From Pleomorphomonas oryzae DSM 16300 (GTDB taxonomy: Bacteria; Pseudomonadota; Alphaproteobacteria; Rhizobiales; Pleomorphomonadaceae): a stretch of 64,000 nucleotides of DNA. The number at the start of each line of letters is the position of its first letter. The first letter of the stretch is position 1. The stretch is from positions 588,349 to 652,348 of the forward strand of contig NZ_AUHB01000001.1 in assembly GCF_000422965.1 (NCBI RefSeq), written 5' to 3'. Position numbers and translations under genes: made by a program. Shown here in pieces: positions 26,351 through 34,755 of this stretch. The notes beneath the pieces are model-generated. The model ran no database searches and was not told the origin of the DNA. It saw nothing but the letters and a program-made list of their open reading frames with translations.

Positions 26351-26808
26351 CAGTGCGCACTCGATGATCCCGGAGGCGGCGGCGCGGGCGCATCCAGCTT
26401 CTTGTAGACGTCGGCCAACTGCGACACCGGAGGGCTGCACTTCTTGGAGCGCGCGATATCTTCGAGCACCTTGTTGCGATTGCGCAGGGCGTCGATCTCG
26501 ACCTTCTCGGGAGATTTGGGGTCCATGAAGAACAGGGCCGGCAAGAAAATCAGGGCTCCCGTCACACCGAGCACGACGTTCTTGCCCTGAGCGGCGGAGC
26601 GCTCCTTGAGCGTGGCCTGTATCTGACGCTCGTTCGCCTCGAACTCGCGCTGAATGCCGGCGCAATCGAAGACGCTATCGGAAGGGTTGGTGGCGGCGAT
26701 CGGATGCGCCTCCCGTCCGGCGCATGCGGATAGGACGAGGCCTGCCGTGGTCAAGGCGACCGTCACGGTCGCTTTCGTGGATCGAGGTCTGCTGAGTTCC
26801 GAGGACAT
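26350..26808 (-). CDS. Predicted lipoprotein with membrane segment and coiled-coil (152 aa)
   Basis: The signal ends LVLSACAG (lipobox Cys at about residue 29). A region with heptad-like polar helix (REFEANERQIQATLKERSAA) is followed by a hydrophobic stretch VVLGVTGALIFLPALFF, another helix (VEIDALRNRNKVLEDIARS) and a proline-rich end. A lipidated protein with an internal hydrophobic hairpin is seen in small envelope proteins, but no family is assigned. It begins 18 bases after the TpsB stop and overlaps the next lipoprotein gene, so all are one transcript. Confidence 0.75.
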   Translation of the reverse strand: MSSELSRPRSTKATVTVALTTAGLVLSACAGREAHPIAATNPSDSVFDCAGIQREFEANERQIQATLKERSAAQGKNVVLGVTGALIFLPALFFMDPKSPEKVEIDALRNRNKVLEDIARSKKCSPPVSQLADVYKKLDAPAPPPPGSSSAH

Positions 26809-26826
26809 TCTGCTCCGGTCCTGTTG

Positions 26827-28587
26827 CTAGAATTGTACCGAGACGCGAGCTTGGACGAGGCCGTCCGGCCAGCGCCCACGCCCGGAAACCGTGGTGGAGA
26901 GGATACTTGCGTAAGAAAGATCGAAGCTGACCCGGCCGCCGCGATTGCGGATGCCAATGGCCGCGCCGACCAACGTGCCGGTTTCGCTGCCTTCGGCCGC
27001 GTCGGCGAAGGTCCGGCCGATGTCCAGACCGACGTAGGGTTCGATACGGCCCACCGCGTCTGCGAGATCCTTCGAGGACGGCTCGGGCAGCAGATACGAC
27101 AGCTCGTTGCGCACGTAGAAGGCGTTGCCGGCCGATAGCAGCGCATCGCGAGGGCCGCGCACCGAGCCATAGCCGCCGATCGCCATCTGCTCCGAGGCAA
27201 ACAGCGGATCGTCCGACCACTGGCCGGACAAACGTGTACTGAAGCTGACCGATCCCGGCCCCCAATCCTCGCTGACGCTATAGGCCAGCGAGGCCGTTAC
27301 CTTGCCGAACTGTCCCTTGGGCGAGGAGGCCGGCGCGTCAGCGTCGTCGAAGGCACCGAAAAGGGCGAGGCCTTTCTGGTAAGCGAGTGTCGCGCTCAAC
27401 ATGCCGCCCAGGAACTGCCGGCTGTGGCCGAGTTCCAGCGAGGCGATCGACAGTACCCGGCTCGACGTATCGACGTGGCTGCCGAGCAGAAAATTGTCGG
27501 TCGATTTCCAGGTAAAGCGGCCGGTGGCCCAGGTCTTCGACACCTGATCACGATCGAGGAGGAGCGTCAGATAAGGTGCAACCGACACCGATTGGCCGGA
27601 GGTATCGATGGTCGAGAATTGTCCCTCGATATTGGAGTGGTACTGACTCCATGAGCCGTCGATACCGGCCGTCAGCGGGCCATAAGGGATTGAGAAGGAC
27701 GCCGTCACCGTGTCGCTGTTCGGGCGCTCGGCGGAGAAGAACAGCGGACTTTTCTCCATGGAGCGCTGATAGCCAAACTGCCAGAGGTCGTTGAGACCAA
27801 GAACATTGTCCAGACCGACATCGACGCGGCTCTGGTAAATGCCGGTCGACGGCGAGCCAAGATCGTCAGCGCCGAAACTCACCGACCACGGCTTCGTCCG
27901 CTCGACGGTAACGGCGAGCACGGTACCGCCGAGCGTCTTGCCGGGCTCCAGTGCGACGCCGGCCTTGGCCGAACTCAGCCGGTTGATCTGATCGACACCC
28001 TGCTCGATCTGTCGAAGGTTGACCGGCTTGCCCCTCAGTTCCGGGAAGGCGGTGGCGAGCTGGCCGGCCGTACCGCCACCTCCCTTCAGCACGATGTCGT
28101 CCATGCGCCCCTCGACCATGGTGAGGCGCAGCCGTCCCTGCGACAGGTCCTGTTCGGGCACGTAGGCACGCGCCGCCACATAACCGCGATCGACATAGAG
28201 CGCCGTCAGTGCCTCCAGGATGCCGTTGATCTCTGTGAGGCTCAGGCAGCGTCCTTGCCAGGGTCGGACAGCGGCGTCGATGCGGTTGGCGGGCACCAGC
28301 GTTGCCCCGGCAACCTCGATCGTTTTGACGGCAAAGCAGCTCTCCTTGCCTTGCGATGGCTGCAAGGCTGGTTTCGCTGAGAGCTCACCTTGGGGCGCAC
28401 GGCTGAGGCTGCCCTGCATCCGCTCTTGCTGCAGGCGAAATGCCTCGGACTGCGTCCGCTCGATCGTCTCAGCCTGCTGCCGCGCCTGTGTCTGGATATC
28501 CTGCGCCCGAGCGCCGGGCGTGGACAGCAAGGCAGCCAGAAGTTCCAGCAAGAATGCTGGGAGGATGGCGGGACGACACATATTCAC
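26827..28587 (-). CDS. TpsB / CdiB-like outer-membrane two-partner secretion transporter (ShlB/FhaC family)
   Basis: A 586-residue Omp85-superfamily protein. It has a signal peptide (to about 28), a Gln/Arg-rich N-terminal helix region, and POTRA domains (FAVKTIEVAGATLVPANRID, then LTEINGILEALTALYVDRGY with VAARAYVPEQDLSQGRLRLT). A 16-strand barrel carries GGYGSVRGPRDALLSAG, the VRG lid-lock motif of this family. The chain ends RVSVQF with a terminal Phe, the usual outer-membrane barrel signal. It exports the TpsA protein coded downstream across the outer membrane. It overlaps the IalB-like gene upstream by four bases. Confidence 0.95.
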   Translation of the reverse strand: MNMCRPAILPAFLLELLAALLSTPGARAQDIQTQARQQAETIERTQSEAFRLQQERMQGSLSRAPQGELSAKPALQPSQGKESCFAVKTIEVAGATLVPANRIDAAVRPWQGRCLSLTEINGILEALTALYVDRGYVAARAYVPEQDLSQGRLRLTMVEGRMDDIVLKGGGGTAGQLATAFPELRGKPVNLRQIEQGVDQINRLSSAKAGVALEPGKTLGGTVLAVTVERTKPWSVSFGADDLGSPSTGIYQSRVDVGLDNVLGLNDLWQFGYQRSMEKSPLFFSAERPNSDTVTASFSIPYGPLTAGIDGSWSQYHSNIEGQFSTIDTSGQSVSVAPYLTLLLDRDQVSKTWATGRFTWKSTDNFLLGSHVDTSSRVLSIASLELGHSRQFLGGMLSATLAYQKGLALFGAFDDADAPASSPKGQFGKVTASLAYSVSEDWGPGSVSFSTRLSGQWSDDPLFASEQMAIGGYGSVRGPRDALLSAGNAFYVRNELSYLLPEPSSKDLADAVGRIEPYVGLDIGRTFADAAEGSETGTLVGAAIGIRNRGGRVSFDLSYASILSTTVSGRGRWPDGLVQARVSVQF

Positions 28588-29315
28588 TGCGTCGCCTCTG
28601 GTGTACCAGCGGATCCGACCGGCAAAATTGGAGACGGCAGGTCTTTACCGGACGAGAGCTTCTTGAAGGCCTCGGCAAAGCCTTCAAGCGGAAAGACGAC
28701 TTTGACTACCCTGCCATTTGTCAAACGGAAATAGGCCATTCCTTGCTTGCTGCGGCTGAGACCAGCAACAAGTTTGTTGGTCAGCGGCACAACGGCGAAG
28801 CAGCCGAGATGATTGCAGTTGCGATAGCGATGGAGGCCGGGCTGCACCTTGTCGGCTCCAAGTCCGAAATCGCTGGTGAGAAGCACATCAAGCGGCAGCA
28901 GCGTGACCAATCCCCACAGGGATTTTCCACCCTCTTCGCCGACCGATGAAATCGCCAGTTTCAGGATCTCGACATCCTGGTCGCCCTGCCGCGCCGAAAC
29001 TGTCTGGCTTGCCTCACATGCCACACGTGTTGACGACGGCTGGGAGTCGTCGGACCCTGCCGGGGTCGCGACGTTGACGCAGTGAAGGCTCCACACGTTC
29101 GCTTTTGTCGCTGTGTCACCGCCGTTCGTCTGCGCGCCCCCCGCGGTGGGAACAGCGAGAAGGAACGCGAGAGCCAGACAGGAGCATGGAGCGGAAACGT
29201 GGGAAACGGTTTTCCGCGTCGGATGATGCGACGGCAATAAACCGCCCCAGATAACGAGCCAGCGCCCAAAACAAATTGTCCGCAAAGCGGAGAGAATCGG
29301 AAGAAGGAAAACCAT
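28584..29315 (-). CDS. Invasion-associated locus B (IalB) family periplasmic protein
   Basis: A 243-residue protein with a hydrophobic export segment (CLALAFLLAVPTAGGAQ) after an unusually long N-terminal stretch, so the true start may lie downstream of 29315 (a TTG in LLPSHH is a candidate). The mature part matches the IalB pattern: NVWSLHCVNV, VACEASQTVSARQGDQDVEI, LLPLDVLLTSDFGLGADK, NCNHLGCFAVVPLTNKL and PLEGFAEAFKKL. The conserved Cys pairs are present. IalB proteins are periplasmic and were first linked to host-cell invasion in Bartonella. Its stop overlaps the TpsB start, making it the first gene of the secretion operon. Confidence 0.82.
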   Translation of the reverse strand: MVFLLPILSALRTICFGRWLVIWGGLLPSHHPTRKTVSHVSAPCSCLALAFLLAVPTAGGAQTNGGDTATKANVWSLHCVNVATPAGSDDSQPSSTRVACEASQTVSARQGDQDVEILKLAISSVGEEGGKSLWGLVTLLPLDVLLTSDFGLGADKVQPGLHRYRNCNHLGCFAVVPLTNKLVAGLSRSKQGMAYFRLTNGRVVKVVFPLEGFAEAFKKLSSGKDLPSPILPVGSAGTPEATQ

Positions 29316-30210
29316 TGTCTGCCCGAATGCCTGCGTGATAGCGACGGCATCGGAACATCGAGTAGATGAAAGCCCTAAAACCCATCGTTGTATCGCGCTG
29401 TGGTTGCTTTTTATGTCCCTAGCGTTTCGGACACAACCCAGATTGCATTCTGCGCCGCAAGTTGATGAACATCCTCTTGAGAGGATGGTTTGAATTTTAC
29501 GAAGTCGGTTAGGTGAAATTACTTAAGAAACAGAACGATAGACAGGTGTTAATCCCCCGAAGGGGTTGGTTGAAAAGGGCCGGCAGTTTAGATGGGACGG
29601 TGCGAAGGCAAACACACGTGCAACTGGTGAGATGGGAGAACCGAACGTTTCGGCGAGAACTCTTCGTCGGCGTATCGGCTGATCAAGCTACCGGGCGTTG
29701 TGAACGACGCGGTCGGGAAGGGGCCGACGGGAATATGACGCAATCCACCTAGATCGATATGCTCTCGTTGTATGTTAGCTCGGAATGGAACAGCCAGTTT
29801 TTATGAGCCGCTCGGGATTCCCGTTCATCGGCCTTCCATCTGCTTTGCCGGCGAGGCGCTCACCGTTTCCAAGTTTAGAGAGGGAGGCTTGAGGTAATTC
29901 GCGGAAACTCTTCTTCGGACAGCCTCATGAAAAGGCCGTAATGGCGGGATAGACAACCACCCGGTTGCATTGCCGCGCCGGAAGCGGCAAACGTCGGCGC
30001 TTCATCTGCGCAAATTGCTCCCGAACATTCCCAAGATACGGATCTTGAAGCACAATTCGTATCGACAGCTCTGGACCATGAGTTCACCGTACCGAGACTT
30101 CTGCCAGCCTGTCAAAACACTCAGGCAAGTTACCAGACCGGCAGACAATCCCTTTCACATGCCGAATATCACCATCGATTCAACAGCCCACAGAAGGCAG
30201 GCCAACAACA
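29316..30210. other. Long non-coding stretch, upstream of the CDI-like operon and the desaturase
   Basis: No convincing gene is seen in about 890 bp. A few short frames exist (for example 29513-29752) but lack a family-like sequence or good start. The composition is less GC-rich than neighbours. It must contain the leftward promoter of the IalB/TpsB/TpsA operon and the rightward promoter of the desaturase. An 18-bp palindrome at 29470-29487 is the clearest structure. Confidence 0.6.
29470..29487. promoter_or_regulatory. 18-bp palindrome upstream of the CDI-like operon
   Basis: CATCCTCT-TG-AGAGGATG is a perfect inverted repeat about 155 bp in front of the first gene of the leftward operon. 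It could be an operator for that operon; no regulator gene lies next to it. Confidence 0.4.
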
Positions 30211-31245
30211 ATGACCGCAGAAACGATTTCCGGCTCCTCCGAAAGCTCGGAAAAGGCCTGGCTGAAGACCCTCGCCAAATACCGTACGCCGCACGCCGGA
30301 CGCAGCACGTTCGAGTTGCTGGTGACAGCCATTCCCTTTGCCAGCCTTTGGGTTCTGACGTGGGCGGCTGTTCACTACGGCGTCTGGTGGGGCCTTGTCC
30401 TGATCGTTCCCGCGGCCGGGCTTCTGGTGCGGCTGTTCATGATCCAGCACGACTGCGGTCACGGCTCTTTTTTTGCCCGGCGTCGCTTCGATGATTGGAC
30501 AGGCCGTGTCCTTGGCGTGCTCACCCTCACTCCCTATGACTATTGGCGCCGGGCGCATGCCTCGCATCACGCGTCGGCCGGCAATCTCGATGAGCGTGGC
30601 GTTGGCGACATCACGACGCTGACGGTCGCGGAATACTACGCGCGTTCCCGATGGGGACGACTCGAATATCGCCTTTATCGCCATCCGCTGGTAATGTTCG
30701 GCATCGGACCTGCCTGGCTTTTCCTCTTCCAGCAGCGTTTGCCCTTCGGCATGATGCGCGACGGGTTCCTCCCGTGGATTTCGACCATGGCCACCAACGT
30801 TGCAGTCGCAGCAATTGCGGCGCTATTGGTCTGGGCGGTGGGGCTCACGTCCTTTCTGGTCGTTCACCTGCCGATCGTCCTTCTGGCGGGGGCCATCGGC
30901 GTCTGGCTGTTTTACGTGCAGCACCAGTTCGAGCAAACGCACTGGTCGAGAGAGCCGGAGTGGCAGTTTCCCAAAGCCGCCCTGCATGGCGCTTCCCATT
31001 ATGATCTGCCGCCCGTACTGCGCTGGGTGACCGCCAACATCGGCATCCACCATGTGCATCACCTCTCAAGCAAGGTTCCTTACTATCGCCTGCCTGAGGT
31101 TCTCCGAAACCATCCGGAACTCGCCGAAATCGGTCGGATCACGCTCTGGCAGAGCCTCAGATGCGTGAGGCTGGTTCTATGGGATGAGCAGAGCCGAAAA
31201 CTGATCTCGTTTCGCCAGGCTGCGGGTATTGCCGGGAACGCCTAG
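30211..31245 (+). CDS. Membrane fatty-acid desaturase
   Basis: A 344-residue integral membrane di-iron enzyme. The three histidine boxes are present: HDCGH at 80-84, HASHH at 116-120 and HHVHH at about 280-284, with four to six membrane segments around them (for example FELLVTAIPFASLWVLTWAA). The pattern is that of the omega-6/delta-12 type acyl-lipid desaturases. It would introduce double bonds into membrane acyl chains and adjust fluidity. The exact position and carrier (lipid, CoA or ACP) are not decided by sequence. It stands alone. Confidence 0.93.
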   Translation: MTAETISGSSESSEKAWLKTLAKYRTPHAGRSTFELLVTAIPFASLWVLTWAAVHYGVWWGLVLIVPAAGLLVRLFMIQHDCGHGSFFARRRFDDWTGRVLGVLTLTPYDYWRRAHASHHASAGNLDERGVGDITTLTVAEYYARSRWGRLEYRLYRHPLVMFGIGPAWLFLFQQRLPFGMMRDGFLPWISTMATNVAVAAIAALLVWAVGLTSFLVVHLPIVLLAGAIGVWLFYVQHQFEQTHWSREPEWQFPKAALHGASHYDLPPVLRWVTANIGIHHVHHLSSKVPYYRLPEVLRNHPELAEIGRITLWQSLRCVRLVLWDEQSRKLISFRQAAGIAGNA

Positions 31246-31465
31246 GCGGGCCTGACGTCGGCCAGAGGCGAACTTCGAGGCCAGTGAAATCGCGCCGATC
31301 GCGAACACCAGGTTCGCTTCCGGGGCAAACGGGCCCAGTCCGTCGCTTTCCGATCGGCCAGAAAGCCAGAAGCAGGCAGCCCCACTACCCTGAACTGCAT
31401 TGGCATCTCGTTTGCTCCGAATAGGAGCATGAGACGTCAATGTGTTTCAAAGGAAGGCACTTGCC

Positions 31466-31825
31466 ATGCTTGATCGTCGTAGGGAGCATCGAGGGCGTAC
31501 CTATTTGGGAGGCCAGATCGCTTTCAACAACCGTTGGTGTACCATCGATTGCCTGGTGCGGAACGTGTCGCAGGGTGGCGCGAGGCTCGAATTCCCACTG
31601 CCGGTGCTGGTGCCGAGCGAGCTCGACTTGATCATCCCTGCCAAGGGGTACAGTCGCCGGGTGCGGGTGATCTGGAAGCACGCAAACACACTGGGTGTCG
31701 CTTTCACGGATACGAACACCGGGACAGTCGTGCCGATCGAATTGGCGCGTCAGATACGCAAGCTGAAAGCAGAGCGTGACAGGCTGGCGCAGCAGATCAA
31801 GGACCTCAGCGAGTCGCCGATATGA
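31466..31825 (+). CDS. PilZ domain protein
   Basis: A 119-residue protein from the ATG at 31466 (AAGGAAGG upstream); a GTG eight codons earlier is the alternative. The c-di-GMP-binding motifs are both present: RREHR at residues 5-9 and NVSQGG (N-X-S-X-X-G) at about 40. A beta-barrel PilZ core follows, and then a C-terminal helix ARQIRKLKAERDRLAQQIKD that looks like a coiled coil for dimerisation. It probably acts as a c-di-GMP receptor. Its TGA overlaps the next small gene's ATG. Confidence 0.9.
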   Translation: MLDRRREHRGRTYLGGQIAFNNRWCTIDCLVRNVSQGGARLEFPLPVLVPSELDLIIPAKGYSRRVRVIWKHANTLGVAFTDTNTGTVVPIELARQIRKLKAERDRLAQQIKDLSESPI

Positions 31826-32001
31826 TCAGGTGGGCTCTGACGTTCATCGCAAACCGGCTTATCTTTGCCATGCTCTGCCTGCTGGCCGTGAGCATCTTTA
31901 CGCAAGGCTCAAGTTGCCGCTACGGCGCCTCGCAGGAGATCATGCCGAGGCTGGCCAACTTGCCGGAAGCGCTCAAAGCCCTGGGCAAATCGCTCCATTA
32001 G
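31822..32001 (+). CDS. Small secreted or lipoprotein-like protein (59 aa) overlapping the PilZ gene
   Basis: An ATG at 31822 shares bases with the PilZ stop (ATGA), so it is translationally coupled. The peptide begins MIRWALTFIANRLIFAMLCL, an uncleaved anchor or signal, continues LAVSIFTQGSSC and ends in an amphipathic helix (PRLANLPEALKALGKSLH). SSC could be a weak lipobox. The size, overlap and hydrophobic start support a real gene, but no homologue is known to me. Function unknown. Confidence 0.55.
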   Translation: MIRWALTFIANRLIFAMLCLLAVSIFTQGSSCRYGASQEIMPRLANLPEALKALGKSLH

Positions 32002-32130
32002 CCAGAGCGCGTCACGCTCCTTTGAGAACACCGTTTTGGGGGAAGCGATGATATCGACTTTCCCGGAGAAATAGCGCGCGCCCGAAAGGCCACGCACGCG
32101 AGCAATGTGTGTCATATCACCCAGGCTTCT

Positions 32131-32250
32131 GCCTGGAACGAAATTGTTGGCGTTGTCGTCTTCCTGACCAGCGATGCAGCCAGTTACCTGACCACGACTA
32201 CCATCTCGCTGATGGGGGCATCAGGTAAAGCCGCGGACTCCATCGGCTGC
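32131..32250 (+). pseudogene. Short-chain dehydrogenase C-terminal remnant
   Basis: A short stretch encodes WNEIVGVVVFLTSDAASYLT and TTTISLMGASG, the C-terminal signature of SDR enzymes (VxFLxSDxASYxTG...). The N-terminal Rossmann motif and the Tyr-X3-Lys active site are absent on either side. A decayed fragment in the gap before the sugar locus. The rest of 32002-32297 shows nothing recognisable. Confidence 0.5.
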
Positions 32251-32297
32251 CTCCAACCGATCACCCCCATACCACCCCAGTTGCCACGGTCAGATTT

Positions 32298-32324
32298 CTC
32301 AAAAAACTCGCGCGATTGCTCATT
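32298..32324. promoter_or_regulatory. Putative XylR-type operator, copy 1
   Basis: A 27-bp sequence with the core CTCGCGCGA and the end TGCTCATT, 91 bp ahead of the epimerase ATG. It matches 24 of 27 positions with 34674-34700. CTCA at its start and CTCAT near its end make a direct repeat about two helical turns apart, as AraC-type dimers prefer. Confidence 0.7.
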
Positions 32325-32414
32325 TACCGCGCAAGCAGATCGATAGACACTGACACTGTGGGGATCGGTTCAAATTGGCGGATTACAGCCAAGAGATCCT
32401 GGGAGGAGCGTCAA

Positions 32415-33263
32415 ATGAAGATCGGTGTGAACACCTGGGTCTGGACATCGCCGTTCAGCACGAAGGATTTCGGGCTTATTCCGAAGATCCGGCAAATGGG
32501 CTTCGATATTCTTGAAGTGGCGCTCGACGATCCCTCGATCATCGATGCCAAGGAGCTTAAACGGATCGCCGATGACAACGGCCTCGAAATCACCGTCTGC
32601 GGCGCCTTCGGACCAACGCGCGACATTTCCAACGAAGATCCGGCGCTTCGCCGGATCGGCATCGATTACATCCGCGACGGCATTCGCTTTGCCGAGACGG
32701 TCGGAAGCCACCTGTTCTCCGGTCCGGTCTACTCATCGGTCGGCAAGACCCGCATGATTTCCGACGAACAGAAAAGGCGCGAGCGAGACTGGTGTATCGC
32801 CAACCTCAGCGGACTCGCCAAGATTGCCGCCGATGCCGGCGTGCGGGTTGGCGTCGAGCCGCTCAACCGCTTCGAAAGCGACATGGTCAATCTGGTCGAT
32901 CAGGCCATTGCCATCGTTCGTGACGTAGGCAGCCCGGTTTACGGCATCCACATCGACACCTTCCACGCCAACATCGAAGAGAAGAGCATTCCGGACGCCA
33001 TCCGCAAGGCGGGCAAGGACCTGCTCTGTCACGTCCACGCCTGCGAGAACGACCGCGGCATTCCCGGCACCGGCCATCAGGACTGGAACGGCATCCGCGA
33101 TGCGCTGCACGAGATCGGCTATGGTGGGCCGGTGGTGATCGAATCCTTCACGCCGGGCGCGGTCGAGATCGCCAAAGCGGCCTCGATCTGGCGGCCGCTT
33201 GCGCCCTCGCAGGACGAGCTGGCGGCCGGCGGCGCGCGCTTCCTCAGGCAGCTGCTCAACTAA
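32415..33263 (+). CDS. Sugar epimerase of the D-tagatose/D-psicose 3-epimerase type
   Basis: A 282-residue TIM barrel (AP endonuclease-2 / sugar isomerase superfamily). The family motifs are clear: GVEPLNRFES with Glu148, HIDTFHANIEE with Asp181, LCHVHACENDRGIPGTGH, and VVIESF with Glu243; these are the metal and acid/base residues of ketose 3-epimerases. The ATG at 32415 has GGGAGGAG upstream. It heads a carbohydrate locus and has a putative operator 91 bp upstream. The true sugar cannot be named; it may epimerise a keto-sugar intermediate rather than a free ketose. Confidence 0.9.
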   Translation: MKIGVNTWVWTSPFSTKDFGLIPKIRQMGFDILEVALDDPSIIDAKELKRIADDNGLEITVCGAFGPTRDISNEDPALRRIGIDYIRDGIRFAETVGSHLFSGPVYSSVGKTRMISDEQKRRERDWCIANLSGLAKIAADAGVRVGVEPLNRFESDMVNLVDQAIAIVRDVGSPVYGIHIDTFHANIEEKSIPDAIRKAGKDLLCHVHACENDRGIPGTGHQDWNGIRDALHEIGYGGPVVIESFTPGAVEIAKAASIWRPLAPSQDELAAGGARFLRQLLN

Positions 33264-33469
33264 GTTCCGGATAGATATGGCAGACAAGGCCCGACCCGGC
33301 GAAAGTCGTTCGACGGTTCGGGCAGGTCCTGTGCTACCGTTTCTCAAACGGTGTGAGCTGCCGGTACCAGGCCGCCGCGAACATTCTGACGCGGAGCGGG
33401 CGCACGTCGCTTGAGTTGCGCCGACTGGACCGATGAGCCAGCGCGGCGAGGAAAGTGGTGGGGAGTGGG

Positions 33470-34648
33470 GTGGAAGAACGGAACGTCGCGATCATCGTCG
33501 AGACTTCGAACAGCTATGCCCGCGGCATCCTGCGCGGGATACATGACTATGCCCGCTCGCGCCACGGCTGGACACTCTATCTGACCGAGCACGGACGCCA
33601 CGAGATCGACCAGTCTTTCGCCGGCAACTGGAAGTTCGACGGCGCCATTGCCCGCATCGAAACCGATCGGATGGCCAAGATCATCACCACGATGAACGTG
33701 CCGACGGTGGATGTCAGTGCCGCCCGACTGATGAGCGGCATTCCCTGGGTCGAGACCGACGACGAAGCCATTACCCGCCTCGCCCTCGGGCATCTGCGCG
33801 ACTGCGGCCTGCAGAACTTCGCCTTCTTCGGCGACCCCTTCTACAACTGGTCGATCTGGCGGCAGCAGAATTTCGAGCGCATTCTCGGACGGCCCGACAT
33901 CATCCGTTCGCGCATCTTCAACCTCCCCACCCGCAAGGAGCCGCGCGTCCGTTGGTGGACGCAGCGCGAGGAGATCCGCAGCTGGCTCGAAAGCCTGCCC
34001 AAGCCGGTCGGCATCTTCGCCTGTTACGATGGGTGCGGCCAGCAGCTCTTGGAGATCTGCCGCTACTACAATTTCAAGGTCCCCGCCGACATCGCGGTGA
34101 TCGGCGTCGACAACGACGAGCTGCTCTGCGAGCTGGCGACGCCCAGCCTGTCGAGTGTCATTCCCAACGCCTTCCGGACCGGCGTCTACGCGGCCGAGAT
34201 TCTCGACCGGATGATGAGCGGTGAGAAGCTGTCCGAGCGCAAGCACTCGATCGAGCCGCTCGGGGTGCGCAAACGGGTGTCGACCGACGTGCTGACCGTC
34301 GCCGACCCACAGGTGGCGAAGGCGGTGGCCTTTATCCGGCAACATGCCCACGCGAATATCGGTGTCGAAGATGTTCTGCACGAGGTGCCGCTATCGCGGC
34401 GGGTGCTGGAGGCGCGTTTCCGCAAGGCGCTGAACCGCACGCCGCACCAGGAAATCCTGCGCGTCAGGACCAATGCCGTACGTGAGCTGCTGCTCGAGAC
34501 GGAAATGTCGCTGTCGGAAATCAGCGAGGCGCTCGGCATCGAGCATCCCGAATATCTCAGCGTTTTCTTCAAAAAGGAGACCGGACTAACACCAAGGGAG
34601 TATCGCGATCAGGTTCGGGGGCGGTCCTTCCTCAAGATCGCCGACTGA
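33470..34648 (+). CDS. XylR-type AraC-family transcriptional regulator with periplasmic-binding-like sensor
   Basis: About 392 residues. The N-terminal domain is LacI/periplasmic-binding-protein-like (VAIIVETSNSYARGILRGIH, then VPADIAVIGVDNDELLCELA and PSLSSVIPN), and the C-terminal 100 residues are an AraC DNA-binding domain (VLHEVPLSRRVLEARFRKAL, then LSEISEALGIEHPEYLSVFF and KKETGLTPREYR). This is the E. coli XylR layout. A GTG at 33470 is chosen because GGGGAGT lies just before it; a GTG at 33455 is also possible. It probably senses the locus sugar and binds the two matching 27-bp sites upstream and downstream. Confidence 0.93.
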   Translation: MEERNVAIIVETSNSYARGILRGIHDYARSRHGWTLYLTEHGRHEIDQSFAGNWKFDGAIARIETDRMAKIITTMNVPTVDVSAARLMSGIPWVETDDEAITRLALGHLRDCGLQNFAFFGDPFYNWSIWRQQNFERILGRPDIIRSRIFNLPTRKEPRVRWWTQREEIRSWLESLPKPVGIFACYDGCGQQLLEICRYYNFKVPADIAVIGVDNDELLCELATPSLSSVIPNAFRTGVYAAEILDRMMSGEKLSERKHSIEPLGVRKRVSTDVLTVADPQVAKAVAFIRQHAHANIGVEDVLHEVPLSRRVLEARFRKALNRTPHQEILRVRTNAVRELLLETEMSLSEISEALGIEHPEYLSVFFKKETGLTPREYRDQVRGRSFLKIAD

Positions 34649-34673
34649 TCCCGTGGTGAGCGCGGTAAAATAG

Positions 34674-34700
34674 CTCATAAATCTCGCGCGAATGCTCATT
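34674..34700. promoter_or_regulatory. Putative XylR-type operator, copy 2
   Basis: A 27-bp match (24/27) to 32298-32324, with CTCAT repeated about 22 bp apart around CTCGCGCGA. It ends 55 bp before the ATG of the oxidoreductase that opens the transport operon. Confidence 0.7.
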
Positions 34701-34755
34701 CTCTTTCTCCCATAGCTCCCCAATACTACCCCCACAAGTGAACTGGGGAGCCATC

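Noticed and set aside
29513..29752. A 79-codon frame in the gap before the desaturase
   Set aside because: No convincing ribosome site, no family resemblance, codon use unlike neighbours.
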